From Homarus americanus (taxonomy: Eukaryota > Arthropoda > Malacostraca > Decapoda > Nephropidae), in assembly GCF_018991925.1 (NCBI RefSeq), contig NW_024736071.1:8295453-8359452 (forward strand): a stretch of 64,000 bases of DNA. Direction: 5' to 3'. Below the pieces are notes generated by a model, which saw only the letters and a list, made by a program, of their open reading frames with translations, did not search any database and had not been told where the DNA came from. Shown one piece after another: positions 12,176 to 23,054 of this stretch (position 1 is the stretch's first letter; each line of letters begins with the position of its first letter). The position numbers and the translations under genes are program-made.

Positions 12176-13840
12176 GTGTGTTATATGATAATATATAGTG
12201 TGCAACATAGAGCTTGTGTGACATGTACTAGGTGGTACATTAATTAAATAATAATATTCGATATTATTTGGTATGTTGGTTGACAGTGTACCGAACACCG
12301 TGTGACACCGTGTTTGTTTATCCTACAGGAGTAATTTTTAAGTTATATACACCATTTCTAGTACTTGTCTTGGCTATAAGAGTCAATCTTTGGTCCTTAC
12401 GATAACAATACACAGCCAGGTACAGTATTCTTAATATTCACCATAACATAAACAACTCCGTTATTATTTGCGATATAATCTGAGTTTGTTCTGCTTAACT
12501 AAGGGTGTGCTAACATTAGCTCGATGTATTCTAGCCGTATATTACTGCAGAAATTAACTTACTTTGCTGATAGCTTTAGAATATATAAATGAAGGATGTA
12601 ACATTGTACAGCTACGACCAAAATTCCTTCAACACTTGGTTATCTATTGCATCGATTTGTGGGTCGGATATGTAAATGTTTTACAGCTGGTGAGATCTGG
12701 TTACGTTTATTAATTGTGTCAGAATAACATGACAAAACTACTTTATAATAAAAAAAAATCAAAGTAAATAGATGTAAAATGCCAATATTTCATTATGTGC
12801 AGTCAAAAAAGGTCGTCTTATACTTACTGCACCATATATTCTGAACCGATGACGAAGAATTTTGCTAAAGTTCCCTTTCAGACTTGAACCTCGGAGCTTC
12901 ACTATCAATTTACCCAACTTCTGTCATGGTTTTCGAACATAACGGTAGAGGATGCAACTCGACACGTGAACCTTAAGTACATGCTAGTTATTGCCAAAAT
13001 TGTCGAGAAATTTTTGTCCTCACCTGTACATACTGTGAGATGTCACCACTGAGGCTAAGAGGCTAAGGTAATCTTAATGACTTGAACTTAAAATTGGTTA
13101 TAGGAAGTTGTTTGTAACAAGTAAGTTAGCAACCGCGGTAATTAAGCTCTTCGGGAATCTTCGTTATAGAGAGAGGTTAGTCATAATAACACGTAGGCAG
13201 GTAGTAATTGTATGCAAGGAACCCTAAACTTCGTTATAAAAAGTTAATTTTAACAGGTGATCAGCTGACCGCTTTCACTTTCTATCTACAACAAAGGTTG
13301 TGTCACAAATGGGTCAGATAACCTCAGTAATTATATTCTGATACTTCGTTTTAGCGAAGTTGACTCTACTAGAAAAATAAATTGACTTCAGAAACATACC
13401 AGAGTGATAATTCGTTAAAATGAAGTGTACAACTTATAGGTGAACTCGTTTTACTAAGTAGGTTGATTCATTATATAATCTAGTATTTTCGTACTCTACT
13501 TCGTTATAAACAAATCAGTTTCTTAAATTAGATAGTAAGGCTGAGTATTGAAATATCTTGGTACAATACATCGTTAAGGGAAGTGTAGAATGATTCATTA
13601 TCAGTAAGTTTTATTATGAAGTTGCTGAGGTTTCTCAGTACTTGGTTATAGCCAAGTTGGTTTACGGGGAGTGTATGGGGGCTGTAAATCTTGAGGCCGT
13701 CATGTTTATGAACCAACACGACCAGTTAGTCCGTCCAGATATGAATTATATGGCGATCGTAAAATATTCCTCGCCATTATTGTGGCCTTGACTCATAGAT
13801 TATGCTATGAATATGAATAGAAAGATACACCTATATGACC
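12176..13840. other. Unique AT-rich DNA, no gene seen
   Basis: About 1.7 kb with no coding frame of note. Between 13080 and 13640 the word CTTCGTTATA and relatives (TTCGTTTTA, TTCGTTAAA) recur roughly every 60-90 bp, suggesting a very diverged tandem repeat. Confidence 0.45.
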
Positions 13841-13845
13841 TCGGT

Positions 13846-13871
13846 TATATATATATATATATATATATAAT
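13846..13871. repeat. Short (TA)n tract
   Basis: Short TA run followed by TAATAAATAATATATATTATTATTA-like AT-only sequence. Confidence 0.9.
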
Positions 13872-13944
13872 AAATAATATATATTATTATTAGTTACCCA
13901 TCGTATTTAAGGGTGGCCGACCCTAAGTCCACCTTAGCGTGAAT

Positions 13945-14190
13945 TTGTTTAATGTGCAGAAGCTGTCGCAAACACAACCAAACCCTGAGTTAGCGAGGTG
14001 TACGACCCGGCACCAAGGAATGACCCAATAAGATAGGATAACTTGACAATGACCCCGGAACATGGATTGACATGCAGGTCCCCAAGAACTGCTGGGTAGC
14101 CAGTGGCATATAGTTTAAAGAAATATTTCCATAGTTTCACTCTGCCCAGAGATCGAGCCCCGAGCGTGCCCGCACACACACACACTTTAA
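13945..14190 (-). mobile_element. tRNA-derived SINE (decapod-type), diverged
   Basis: On the - strand the element begins near GGGCACGCTCGGGGCTCGAT, with GGCTCGATCTC acting as a diverged RNA polymerase III B box. It is followed by GGGCAGAGTGAAACTATGG, a TTTCTTT stretch, ATGCCACTGGCTACCCAGCA and GGGGACCTGCATG. From memory this order matches a common tRNA-derived SINE of decapod crustaceans. That is recognition from memory and not a search result. The frame at 13949-14218 on this strand is incidental. Confidence 0.55.
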
Positions 14191-14455
14191 TTACGATAGT
14201 GTAACCCCTATAGGACAATGGTTTAACCCCTTTAAGGTCAGTGGTATAAAAATTGAAGACGATGGTTTATCCTTTTGAGGAAACTGCTTAAATATTCTCC
14301 AAGGAGTAAATTGCCATGTTAACTTTACAAAAACAAAACAGCCGTAACTTATAAATTTATGTCTGATGTCTGACGATGTCTTGATAGTATGTGAATTATG
14401 GTTTTATTGGTCGAATCTCACATACGTGTGTTTGTTGGGTTGAATTACATACAAG
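14191..14455. other. Unique sequence, no gene seen
   Basis: Short AT-rich interval between the SINE and the 16-bp minisatellite. No coding signal. Confidence 0.45.
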
Positions 14456-15135
14456 TCCTCAGGCGGGTCGACTCGTACAGGGGTAGAGGCACGTAAAGGT
14501 AGACTTTTCTCATGGGTCGAATCTCATTGATCTATTTTATATTGCACAGCTCTTACATGGTTCGACTCATCCGCGGTTTGACTCTTAAATGGGTCGAATT
14601 TTAAATGGGTCGACTCTTAAATGGATCGCCTCCTATATGAATCGACTCTTTTATGAACCGACTCTTCTATAGGTCGACTTTTAAATGGGTCGAGTCTTAT
14701 ATGGGTCAACTCATATATGGGTCGACTCTTATATGGGTCGACTCTTATATGGGTCGATTCTTAAATGGATCGACTCTTATATGGGTCGACTTTTAAGTGG
14801 ATCAACTCTTAAGCTCTTATATGGGTCGACTCTTAAATGGGTCAACTCTTATATGGGTCAAATCTTATATGGGTCGACTCTTAAATGGGTCGACACTTAT
14901 ATTAGTCGACTCTTGTATTGGTCGACTCTTAGATGGATCGACTCTTAGATGGATCGACTCTAACATGAATCGACTATTATATGGGTCGACTCTTAAATAT
15001 TTCTACTGTACTCTCAAATGGGTCGACTTTTATATGGATTGACTTTCACACATAGGTCGACTGTCACAGGGGTCGACTGCCATATAAGTCTTCTCTCATA
15101 TAGGTCGACTGTCATATGCAGGTAAACTCGTATAG
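14456..15135. repeat. GGGTCGACTCTTATAT minisatellite (16 bp)
   Basis: About 40 units of 16 bp, GGGTCGACTCTTATAT, with many GTCGAC (SalI/HincII) sites and common variants TTAAAT and GGATCGACTC. Sixteen is not a multiple of three, so translation gives a 16-residue period (MGRLLYGSTLKW). The 81- and 87-codon frames are repeat artefacts. Units are most regular in the middle and decay at both ends. Confidence 0.97.
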
Positions 15136-15174
15136 GTGGACTGTCACCTGTGTTACATTGAATGTTTCAATCGG

Positions 15175-15345
15175 GTTGCAGCAAGTTCGTGGTCGTAAGC
15201 TAGGAGAAAGAGGGGGTAGAGGAGGAAGATATAAGAGGAGATTGGAAGAGAAAGAAGGTCGGGGAGCAAGAAGAGGAAAGATAAGAGGAGAATAGAATTG
15301 AATGGGGAACTAAGAGAAAGAGGGAGAGAAAGAGGATGAGATAAA
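15175..15345. repeat. Purine-rich low-complexity tract
   Basis: GA-rich on the + strand (AAGAGGAGATTGGAAGAG-like words). Non-coding. Confidence 0.8.
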
Positions 15346-15719
15346 TTAAGTAAGTATAATTGAGTTCCAATTATAATGATTAGGACAGGTTAACTTGGGG
15401 CGTATCAGGACAAGGGCGTTTTTAGGACCGGGGCCCATTAGTACTAGTGCGTTTTTAGGACTAGAACTTGAACGTAAAATTTTCCCAGATGAAGATGAAA
15501 GAAACCCCAAGTAGGTTAAGTGGGGTGAAGTGAGGTTAGATGAGATTAGGTGAGGTTAGGAATGTGAAAGGTATAATGAATTAAAATGAAGGTGATGTTT
15601 GATAGTCTGGCCGGACGATACTACGACAGTGATCAGGAAGAGGAGACCCAGAGAGAAATTGGGAGGAGTCTCGTGAAGCAAAGAAGACATGGTAGAAGAT
15701 ACGACGTTAAGAAGAGACT
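15346..15719. other. Unique sequence with small internal duplications
   Basis: GGGCGTTTTTAGGAC near 15412 is echoed by GTGCGTTTTTAGGACT near 15448. AGGTTAG-like pentamer runs at 15528-15560 look like decayed TTAGG or AGGTT microsatellite. No gene seen. Confidence 0.45.
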
Positions 15720-15807
15720 GTGTGTGTGTGGTTTTTTTTTGTGTGTGTGTGTATGTATGTATGTATGTATGTATGTATGTATGTGTATGTGTGTGTATGT
15801 ATGTGTG
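15720..15807. repeat. (TG)n / (TATG)n microsatellite
   Basis: TG runs with a GGTTTTTTTTTG interruption, then eight TATG units from 15751. Confidence 0.96.
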
Positions 15808-16131
15808 GAGGGTAAGCCATACCACAAGTTCTTCCATAACTTACACTAATAGTTCAAGGTAAAGTACCAGTCTCTGCCGTCACTGTGGTACTGTATCTTG
15901 TGGTCATAACACCTGGTAGCTTGACGATGCTCCCAGAAGCGACTCCATTAAATGCATCAGACAGACCAACATTATTGGTATTCACAAGCCTCACTATCGC
16001 TCCCAACTTTGGTGTTATAAATGTTGTGAATTTAGAACTATAAACTTTTTGAATATCGTATCGGGTGGCAATTTTGATGTTGATTAATCGTATCAAATAA
16101 TAGACAGCAACCGTACGATGTAATGTGCTTC

Positions 16132-16134
<3 letters not shown>
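15808..16134. other. Unique sequence with an unrecognised open stretch on the - strand
   Basis: The - strand is open from the (TA)n tract down to a stop at 15854, and about 85 of its residues are not low-complexity (for example KLGAIVRLVN and GSIVKLPGVM). The composition looks protein-like, but I recognise no family, and the only start codons are upstream of or within the TA repeat. It may be a transposon or viral relic, or chance. Confidence 0.25.

Positions 16135-16222
<88 letters not shown>
16135..16222. repeat. (TA)n microsatellite
   Basis: Pure TA tract of about 88 bp. Confidence 0.98.
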
Positions 16223-16224
<2 letters not shown>

Positions 16225-17230
16225 TATAATTTTCTTCGTCCATTAACACAATTAATTAATTAAATTGTTTTGAGATATTGGATACATGACAATAATTGTT
16301 CGTAGAAAACTTGTAATACCTATTTCTATGATTGATAAAAACGAACCACTTGCAGCCAATCACACCTGTTCAATAATTGTAGCTTCAGCATCAGATCCAC
16401 ATAAGTGGTTCCTCACCTTTAATAACACACAATATTAATGTAAATCCTATAGTAAATTAACTCCTCACTTATGTAATATATGAACAACATTAGCATCAGT
16501 ATTCCAGTACTCATGATTATACAAATGTGATGAATATAATGATAAATAATGAAGCTTCCCTTTGTGGCCTTTAGTTGAGGACTGCACATGTTACAGACCC
16601 ATCTTTTACACATTCCCGATCATATTTTTTATATAAGTAATTTTTGGCTCCTGACCTTGGACTTAATGATATACGGCTTATATTACTTTTTAAGTTTGCC
16701 GTGGCCAAGGATACGCACCTGCTTGTGTACATAGATGTTAGTTGATCGTTATTCGGTCGTAAAACATCTATCTGCTGGCCTTATACAATGTGTCCTGGGC
16801 TGGGCTTGGCTGTGTGTTGCTGCACACTAAGTTCATGACTCGCACATCAAAAAATAAATTCTTAAACAGAGTTCCCGCTTATCTCTATCTCTGGCACTAT
16901 GGAAGTATTTACAAACTTCTCCACATCGGGTTTTCTATTTCCCATCGCCACTTGGCGTCGAGGCAATAAAATACAGCTATTTTTTTATCGGTGACACCGG
17001 TATAATTTTCCCATCAACTTCCACATGGTAAACAGAATCTAATTTCTCGAAGAATTTACATAAAGCTCATTAGTTTTATCACAATTTATCTTATTTTCGA
17101 CGTCTGCTGAGGTGGCGTCGCCGCTCTTCACTTCCCATGATCAGCTGACGACTGACTTGACAGCTGATCATCTCAGACCACTAGAGAAGGATGGCGTGTC
17201 TAACATTAATCTATCTGCATATATCTATCT
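16223..17230. other. Unique AT-rich DNA, no gene seen
   Basis: About 1 kb without domains, RNA genes or transposon ends that I can recognise. Confidence 0.5.
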
Positions 17231-17232
17231 CT

Positions 17233-17402
<170 letters not shown>

Positions 17403-17462
17403 ACAAAGAAGTATGTCTGTTTGTGTGTCTGCACGAGAATCTCGGAAACTACTTAACCGATC
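17403..17462 (+). repeat. AAAGAAGTATG...CTCGGAAACTAC interspersed block, copy 1
   Basis: ACAAAGAAGTATGTCTGTTT, a short TG-rich run, then CACGAGAATCTCGGAAACTA at the left edge of the 25-bp array. An inverted copy lies at the right side of the array. Similar (TA)n-adjacent blocks ending in CTCRGAAACTACT with an ACCGAT motif occur in dispersed arthropod repeats, so I take it for one end of a mobile element. It also contains a small hairpin, CGAGAATCTCG. Confidence 0.6.
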
Positions 17463-19085
17463 TGTAGTGATGATGGATGGTGTTATATGTAGTGATGATG
17501 GGTAGTGTTATATGTAGTGATGATGGATGGTGTGTAGTGATATGGATAGTGTTATATGTAGTGATGGTGGATGGTGTTATATGTAGTGATGATGGGTGGT
17601 GTTATATGTAGTGATGATGGATGGTGTTATATGTAGTGTGATGAGTGATGATGGATGGTGTTATATGTAGTGATGATGGATGATGTTATATGTAGTGATG
17701 ATGGATGGTGTTATATGTAGTGATGATGGATGGTGTTATATGTATGATGATGTGATGTTATATGTAGTGATGAGTGATGATGGATGATGTTATATGTAGT
17801 GATGATGGGTGGTGTTATATGTAGTGATGGTGGATGGTGTTATATGTAGTGATGGTGGATGGTGTTATATGTAGTGATGATGGGTAGTGTTATATGTAGT
17901 GATGGTGGATGGTGTTACATGTAGTGATGATGGATGGTGTTATATGTAGTGATGATGGATAGTGTTATATGTAGTGATGGTGGATGGTGTTATATGTAGT
18001 GATGATGGGTGGTGTTATATGTAGTGATGATGGATGGTGTTATATGTAGTGATGATGGATGGTGTTATATGTAGTGATGATGGATGGTGTTATATGTAGT
18101 GATGATGGATGATGTTATATGTAGTGATGATGGATGATGTTATATGTAGTGATGATGGATGATGTTATATGTAGTGATGATGGATGATGTTATATGTAGT
18201 GATGATGGGTGGTGTTATATGTAGTGATGATGAATGGTGTTATATGTAGTGATGATGGATAGTGTTATATGTAGTGATGATGAGTTGTGTTATATGTAGT
18301 GATGATGAATGGTGTTATATGTAGTGATGATGGATAGTGTTATATGTAGTGGTGATGGATGATGTTATATGTAGTGATGATGGGTGGTGTTATATGTAGT
18401 GATGATGAATGGTGTTATATGTAGTGATGATGGATAGTGTTATATGTAGTGATGATGGGTTGTGTTATATGTAGTGATGATTAATGGTGTTATATGTAGT
18501 GATGATGGATAGTGTTGTATGTAGTGATGATGGATGATGTTATATGTAGTGATGGGTGGTGTTATATATAGTGATGATGAATGTTGTTATATGTAGTGAT
18601 GATGGATGGTGTTATATGTAGTGATGATGGATGTTGTTATATGTAGTGATGATGGGTGGTGTTATATGTAGTGATGATGAATGGTGTTATATGTAGTGAT
18701 GATGGATAGTATTATATGTAGTGATGATGGATGATGTTATATGTAGTGACGATGGGTGGTGTTATATGTAGTGATGATGGATGATGTTATATGTAGTGAT
18801 GATGGATGTTGTTATATGTAGTGATGATGGGTAGTGTTATATGTAGTGATGATGGATGTTGTTATATGTAGTGATGATGGGTGGTGTTATATGTAGTGAT
18901 GATGAATGGTGTTATATGTGGTGATGATGGGTGGTGTTATATGTAGTGATGATGGATGGTGTTATATGTAGTGATGATGGATAATGTTATATGTAGTGAT
19001 GATGGGTGGTGTTATATGTAGTGATGATGGATGTTGTTATATGTAGTGATGATGGGTGGTGTTATATGTAGTGATGATAGATGGT
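17463..19085. repeat. 25-bp minisatellite GTGATGATGGATGGTG + TTATATGTA
   Basis: About 65 units of 25 bp. Each reads GTGATGATGGATGGTG then TTATATGTA. Position-specific variants (GGGTGG, GATAGT, GAATGG, GATGTT) recur in patches, for example alternating GGATGTTG and GGGTGGTG units at 18770-19080, indicating local multi-unit duplications. No open frame of interest. Confidence 0.98.
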
Positions 19086-19242
19086 ACTTTGCTGCACCGT
19101 TGTAGTGAAAAACATGGTGGAACTTACATACACCGTTAATGAACTATTGATGGAAGAAGTTTTCGGGACTGAACAGTGAGACAACGTGGAGCCTCCCAGA
19201 GGGTGGCGTCCTACCGTGGCCTAGCGAATGAGCCGCTCGGAG

Positions 19243-19312
19243 AGCAGTTTCCGAGATTCTCGTGCGGACACACAAACACACAAACAAACAGGCATACTTC
19301 TTTGTTTTATTT
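19243..19312 (-). repeat. AAAGAAGTATG...CTCGGAAACTGC interspersed block, copy 2 (inverted)
   Basis: The reverse complement reads AAACAAAGAAGTATGCCTGT, then TTGTGTG units, then GCACGAGAATCTCGGAAACT. It matches 17403-17456 with a longer TG run. Together the two copies bracket the 25-bp array in convergent orientation. Confidence 0.6.
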
Positions 19313-19460
19313 ATATACACACACACTTCATTTTTAGTCCATATAACACACGGACTTTGAACATATAATCAACGACCTCACCAGCCAGGACTCGAACCCT
19401 CGACCCACTGTGTGGGACCATAGGGAACACTACCGACCATGCCACAAAGACACTAAAAGC
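19313..19460 (-). mobile_element. tRNA-derived SINE, second family, copy 1
   Basis: On the - strand: TGGCATGGTCGGTAGTGTTC (A-box-like, from 19443 downward) then GGGTTCGAGTCCTGGCTGG (B box GGTTCGAGTCC, about 19388-19398). The tail GACCTCACTGG-type sequence reads GGTGAGGTCGTTGATTATAT, then TATGGACTAAAAATGAAG and a TG repeat. The A-to-B spacing of about 35 bp fits a tRNA-like pol III promoter. Missing tRNA folding and the unrelated 3' body argue for a SINE, not a tRNA gene. Confidence 0.65.
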
Positions 19461-19605
19461 AGTTCTAGACTATGTTATATTTCACACAAAGCCTGATCAT
19501 CGAGCTGATGGCGCCGTGAACCTCCCATTGGGAACTGCCCGTGCCATTTATGTGGATGTCAGTAGCATTTTACCCAATCCAGCTGGTATGAAACACGAGG
19601 TACCA

Positions 19606-19690
19606 TATATACTTCGTTTTTAGTCCATATAACACGCAGACTTTGAACATATAATCAACGACCTCACCAGCCAGTGAGGTCGTTGATTAT
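19606..19690 (-). mobile_element. SINE second family, truncated copy 2 ending in a perfect hairpin
   Basis: 19609-19673 repeats the 3' half of the neighbouring SINE (TTTTTAGTCCATATAACAC through ACCTCACCAGCCAG). The sequence then turns back on itself: 19651-19667 and 19674-19690 are a perfect 17-bp inverted repeat (ATAATCAACGACCTCAC) around the 6-nt loop CAGCCA. The tRNA-like head is replaced by the fold-back, which continues into TA repeats. Confidence 0.6.
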
Positions 19691-20090
19691 ATATATATAT
19701 ACTGTATATATATATGTATATACTTTTTTTTTATCTGTTCTTCTAGCTAAATAAACTTTCAATATCAATGTCAATAAGAATTCTGCAAATTCTCGGAGAG
19801 CCGAATTTCAATATAAGTAAATATTTCTTGACTGCGAATGATATGAGGTAAGATATTTTAGTTTTAGTATATTTTTTTGTTTTAGGTGTTTATAAGGCTT
19901 GACAACACCATATTTAGAGAAAGGACATATTCTACTTGGTATTTGATATACTATGTACTGTAGGTGTTCAGCATGTTTCATCAGTGGAACCACGGTACGT
20001 CACTGGTGTAGGCGGATTGGCTGTTCGTTATAATCACTGGTGTACACAGACAGACATTTGTACTCACAAGAGAGGTGTAGACGTGCGTGT
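19691..20090. other. Unique AT-rich DNA, no gene seen
   Basis: Short TA run and poly-T at the left, otherwise unremarkable. No supported coding frame. Confidence 0.45.
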
Positions 20091-20094
20091 CCGA

Positions 20095-20365
20095 GCGAAC
20101 GCTAACAGCCCGTCCGCCCGGACCTAAACATTACGACACTGTCCGGGTATTCTGAAACCTTTGCTCACTGGGTGCGCGGGCTCGCTGTCCGAAAGGAACA
20201 AGGAACGCTCACAGCCCCGTACGCGCAGACCGAAGCTTTACGCCACTGTCCGGGTATTGAAACACTTCCCTCAAACACACAACACTCGCACTACGTATCC
20301 CTGTTTCCACGTCGCACCCACTGTGGGCGGACTCCACGCTGCACCCACTGTGGAAGGCTGGCCGA
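20095..20365. repeat. GC-richer region of diverged direct duplications
   Basis: CGAACGCTAACAGCCCGTCC to CACTGTCCGGGTATTCTGAAAC (20095-20157) is repeated in diverged form at 20202-20262. A smaller duplication around CGCACCCACTGTGGGCGGAC (20314-20333) recurs as TGCACCCACTGTGGAAGG (20340-20357). GC content and CpG frequency exceed the surroundings. I recognise no gene. The frames at 20161-20466 and 20271-20639 have no known domain. Confidence 0.6.
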
Positions 20366-21082
20366 CGTCCCACGTTGTATTCCCGGCGGTGGCGGCGTTA
20401 CCTAGTACTGTGGTCCTCTTGGCGGTCGAGAATTCCCTTCGACGCCCTCCCTCGTACTTGCTTTGACTGTAAACGCCTTGGTTAAGGACGTTCAGGTGAC
20501 TGGCAAGTCGAAGGGAATGATTGAAACCCACCTTTTGACGCATTGAATATTTATTGATGTGGTCAAAACCTGCAGAGATGATGTTCATAATATTACATGG
20601 TGATCCATCTGATACATAGTAACATAACACAAAGTTCATATCTCTATTAATCTTAGCTTCGCTTCATTCTGCATTGTCTAATTACTCCAGCTTAGGCAGA
20701 AACGAGTAGGCATAATTAGTCAACAATATTTCAGTACCGAGGGGTATGTCATCACTTAGGCTGTACTTACAAGACGGGTCAATGCAGATCAGTATGGTGT
20801 TCCAAGAGACAACAGTACTGCGTAAATTGTCCCAGCACAAATTCTCGGACAGGATTGTGAGTCGGTGTTCATCAGTGCGAGCAGAAGGCTGGTCTTACCA
20901 CATCACTAGAGAGGGCGATCTGTCTCATGGCAGGGCGGGCAGCACCGCCACCAGTCGAAGACAGTCCACTCATCAGAACCAGGACTTGTCTGTAAACACT
21001 TCTACATCTGGCGAGGTCACAGGTCGAAAGATTTAATGGCATCACGCGCCAGCACTGTAGCTGAAGCCAGCGGCGATAATAT
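20366..21082. other. Unique DNA with an unrecognised 96-codon frame
   Basis: The + strand is open from 20746 to 21036 with mixed composition, but I recognise no domain, splice structure or homologous neighbour. Chance open frame is the simplest view. Confidence 0.3.
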
Positions 21083-21085
21083 ATA

Positions 21086-21119
<34 letters not shown>
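21083..21119. repeat. (CTAT)n microsatellite
   Basis: About nine CTAT tetranucleotides. Confidence 0.97.
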
Positions 21120-21783
21120 AAGTTAAGGATATATTAGGTAGAGCGTTAGTTTCATATATACATAAAGGTTTGGTTCTGTAAATCTGGTTAAGGTACTTTC
21201 TGTTTCAGGAGATGTTATTCAGGATATGATAAAGGGGTGTCGTAATCCTCTTAAAAGTTGGTTGGTTAAGGGATTTTAAACATAAATTACGTTAAGGGAA
21301 CTTTACGGTTGGAAAAAGGATTTGTCATTACCGTCAATAGGTAAAAGCTCCAGAGGTCCCATGTACTCGACTGAGGATTCTATACTCTAGGTAGGAGGAT
21401 GGCTCACCCCAATGGGAGAACTCGTTCACCCCGACTGTGGCGCTGCCAAGCGGCTGCTAAGTATAAACAATAGTTGGCAGGCAAAGATTAAAGGGAGGAA
21501 GATGCACATTTATGTGAATTCATTTTTTTTATTGTCTTGTGCACTTTATTTTACCATCTATAATATGCAGCTATTACCTGCTCCAACAACACCGAAAGGA
21601 ACCTGTGTTCTCTTCCACATCTACATGATCCTGGGAATCAGTGTTAGCAGTTTATTAGTTTTAATGAGCTCCTTTAATGCATTTAGTATTGATAGCGATC
21701 CACTGTTCATAATTGCTAGTTAAAATGGGCAGGATACTGATGTATTGAAGAAAATATAATGCTGGAACTTTTATGTTTTGGTG
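21120..21783. other. Unique DNA with an unrecognised membrane-like frame
   Basis: The + strand is open at 21412-21723 (103 codons). Its second half has a hydrophobic stretch (HIYMILGISVSSLLVLM) preceded by LLPAPTTPKGTC. A polypyrimidine run and ATATGCAG at about 21562-21570 could be a splice acceptor. The pattern loosely recalls a cys-loop channel TM3 segment, but the evidence is too thin to name it. Confidence 0.2.
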
Positions 21784-22277
21784 TTAATATTCGTTTTAGG
21801 ACCACCCACGACTTTTTGGACGAATTCATGTTTTTCCAGTATATTTTGATTTGTTGGATGATTTTCACACTGATTCCTAGGCAAATTGAGAATAAGGGAG
21901 AGAGTGAGGTTCATGATAACCTTACCAACCCAAGCTAGCATTAACTAATAACCTGATTTCACTTAATATGTCTTACCTTCGATCACTAAAGATTGAAGAA
22001 AAATCCCACGTGGCTTGTGGCATACAGAGGCATCTCAAGGTGAAGGAAACAACGGGGTTGGAGGTGTATAGCCTTGCGGCTGCTCTCAAGAAGGCGTGTT
22101 AAACTCAGAAGCACCCCACCCCCCCCCAAAAAAAAAATAATGTAAATAAAAAATAAATAAATAATAAAAATAAATAAATAACAATAAATAAATAGAATAA
22201 AATCGATAATTTTTATTTTAATTACGATAAGAAATTTCCCAATTATTAATTGTGTGTGGTCCTAAAACGAATGTTAA
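21784..22277. mobile_element. piggyBac-like MITE with TTAA target duplication
   Basis: TTAA at 21784-21787 is followed by a terminal repeat YATTCGTTTTAGGACCAC (21788-21805) then CCCACG. The right end is the inverted equivalent (22251-22273) followed by TTAA at 22274-22277. Seventeen bases, ATTCGTTTTAGGACCAC, are identical in both ends. TTAA duplication is the signature of piggyBac-type transposition. The interior (about 440 bp) has a C run, a poly-A and an (AAAT)n stretch near 22105-22200 and no transposase, so it is non-autonomous. Confidence 0.7.
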
Positions 22278-22957
22278 TCAAGTTTAGCTGCTACAGCTAA
22301 ATCATAAAAAAATTGAATACTAGGCTATTTGATAAACTTATTATGCTAAATATTCAGTAGAGGAAAACCACGGAACTCTAGATTTATTATATATAAGGTT
22401 ACAATAAAAACACACAACTCTATAGCGTTTTCCTGGTTTTGAAACTTACTGCACTTTTATTTAAACCAATGAGCACAAAATAAGATGTGAAAAAGTATTG
22501 TCTGCCAAATTTGTTACCAACTCGTAAAGCTGTAGTTTCCACCATCGTTCTTACTGAAGAACTGAAAGTAGTTTATTTCCTTAAGTTAGCAAATATTACT
22601 TTTTCTGCAATATAATCAATGTGTTGTTTTGAGACATTATTCCTAGATATCTCAAGTTGGATGTCAATAACTTACTGACTATATATAAATTATTTTTATT
22701 GAATAATCTGATGTCATGTAAGGTGCAATAGGCTTAAAGTGCTTTATATTTAGCAGTCGCTGGTGACACTGAGTGAGCCAACCTCCTGCAGTATAGAATC
22801 CTTATTTAGATTCAGCAATTGTGTTTGTTAAACATTATCGAAAAGCGTATTGGTTCCTATGTTCACCTGCGTGTATGTACACCAGCATTTCGCCCCGTTT
22901 GTGCGTATTATGTGAAGTTCTATATAATTAAACCATTGAATGTAGAACTGTGGTAGT
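22278..22957. other. Unique AT-rich DNA, no gene seen
   Basis: No domain, RNA gene or transposon end recognised. Confidence 0.5.
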
Positions 22958-23017
22958 GATCCCCCAGCCGCGGAAAGTCCAAAATCAATGGAATGCTTGT
23001 GGAATTATATCAAATAA
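22958..23017 (+). pseudogene. Possible Tc1/mariner transposase C-terminal relic
   Basis: The frame reads DPPAAESPKSMECLWNYIK and then a stop. It resembles the conserved WPAxSPDLNPIExLWxxxK block of Tc1/mariner DDE transposases, with the central DLNPI reduced by two residues. Only about 19 codons match and I see no inverted repeats, so this is a tentative relic call. Confidence 0.35.
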
Positions 23018-23054
23018 ACCTTCACTAATACTCCTGTAGACATGCTGTCACTGA

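Noticed and set aside
14685..15042. MGRLLYGSTLKW repeat protein
   Set aside because: Generated by a 16-bp tandem repeat. It is open in more than one frame and has no gene context.
17463..19085. CRISPR-like regular 25-bp periodicity
   Set aside because: Simple head-to-tail minisatellite without spacers.
19313..19460. Functional tRNA gene
   Set aside because: A and B boxes are present, but acceptor and anticodon stems do not fold and a SINE-type tail follows.
21412..21723. Possible cys-loop receptor TM3 exon
   Set aside because: Only a loose hydrophobic pattern after LPAPTTPKGTC. There are no neighbouring TM or ligand-binding exons, and the frame stops soon after.
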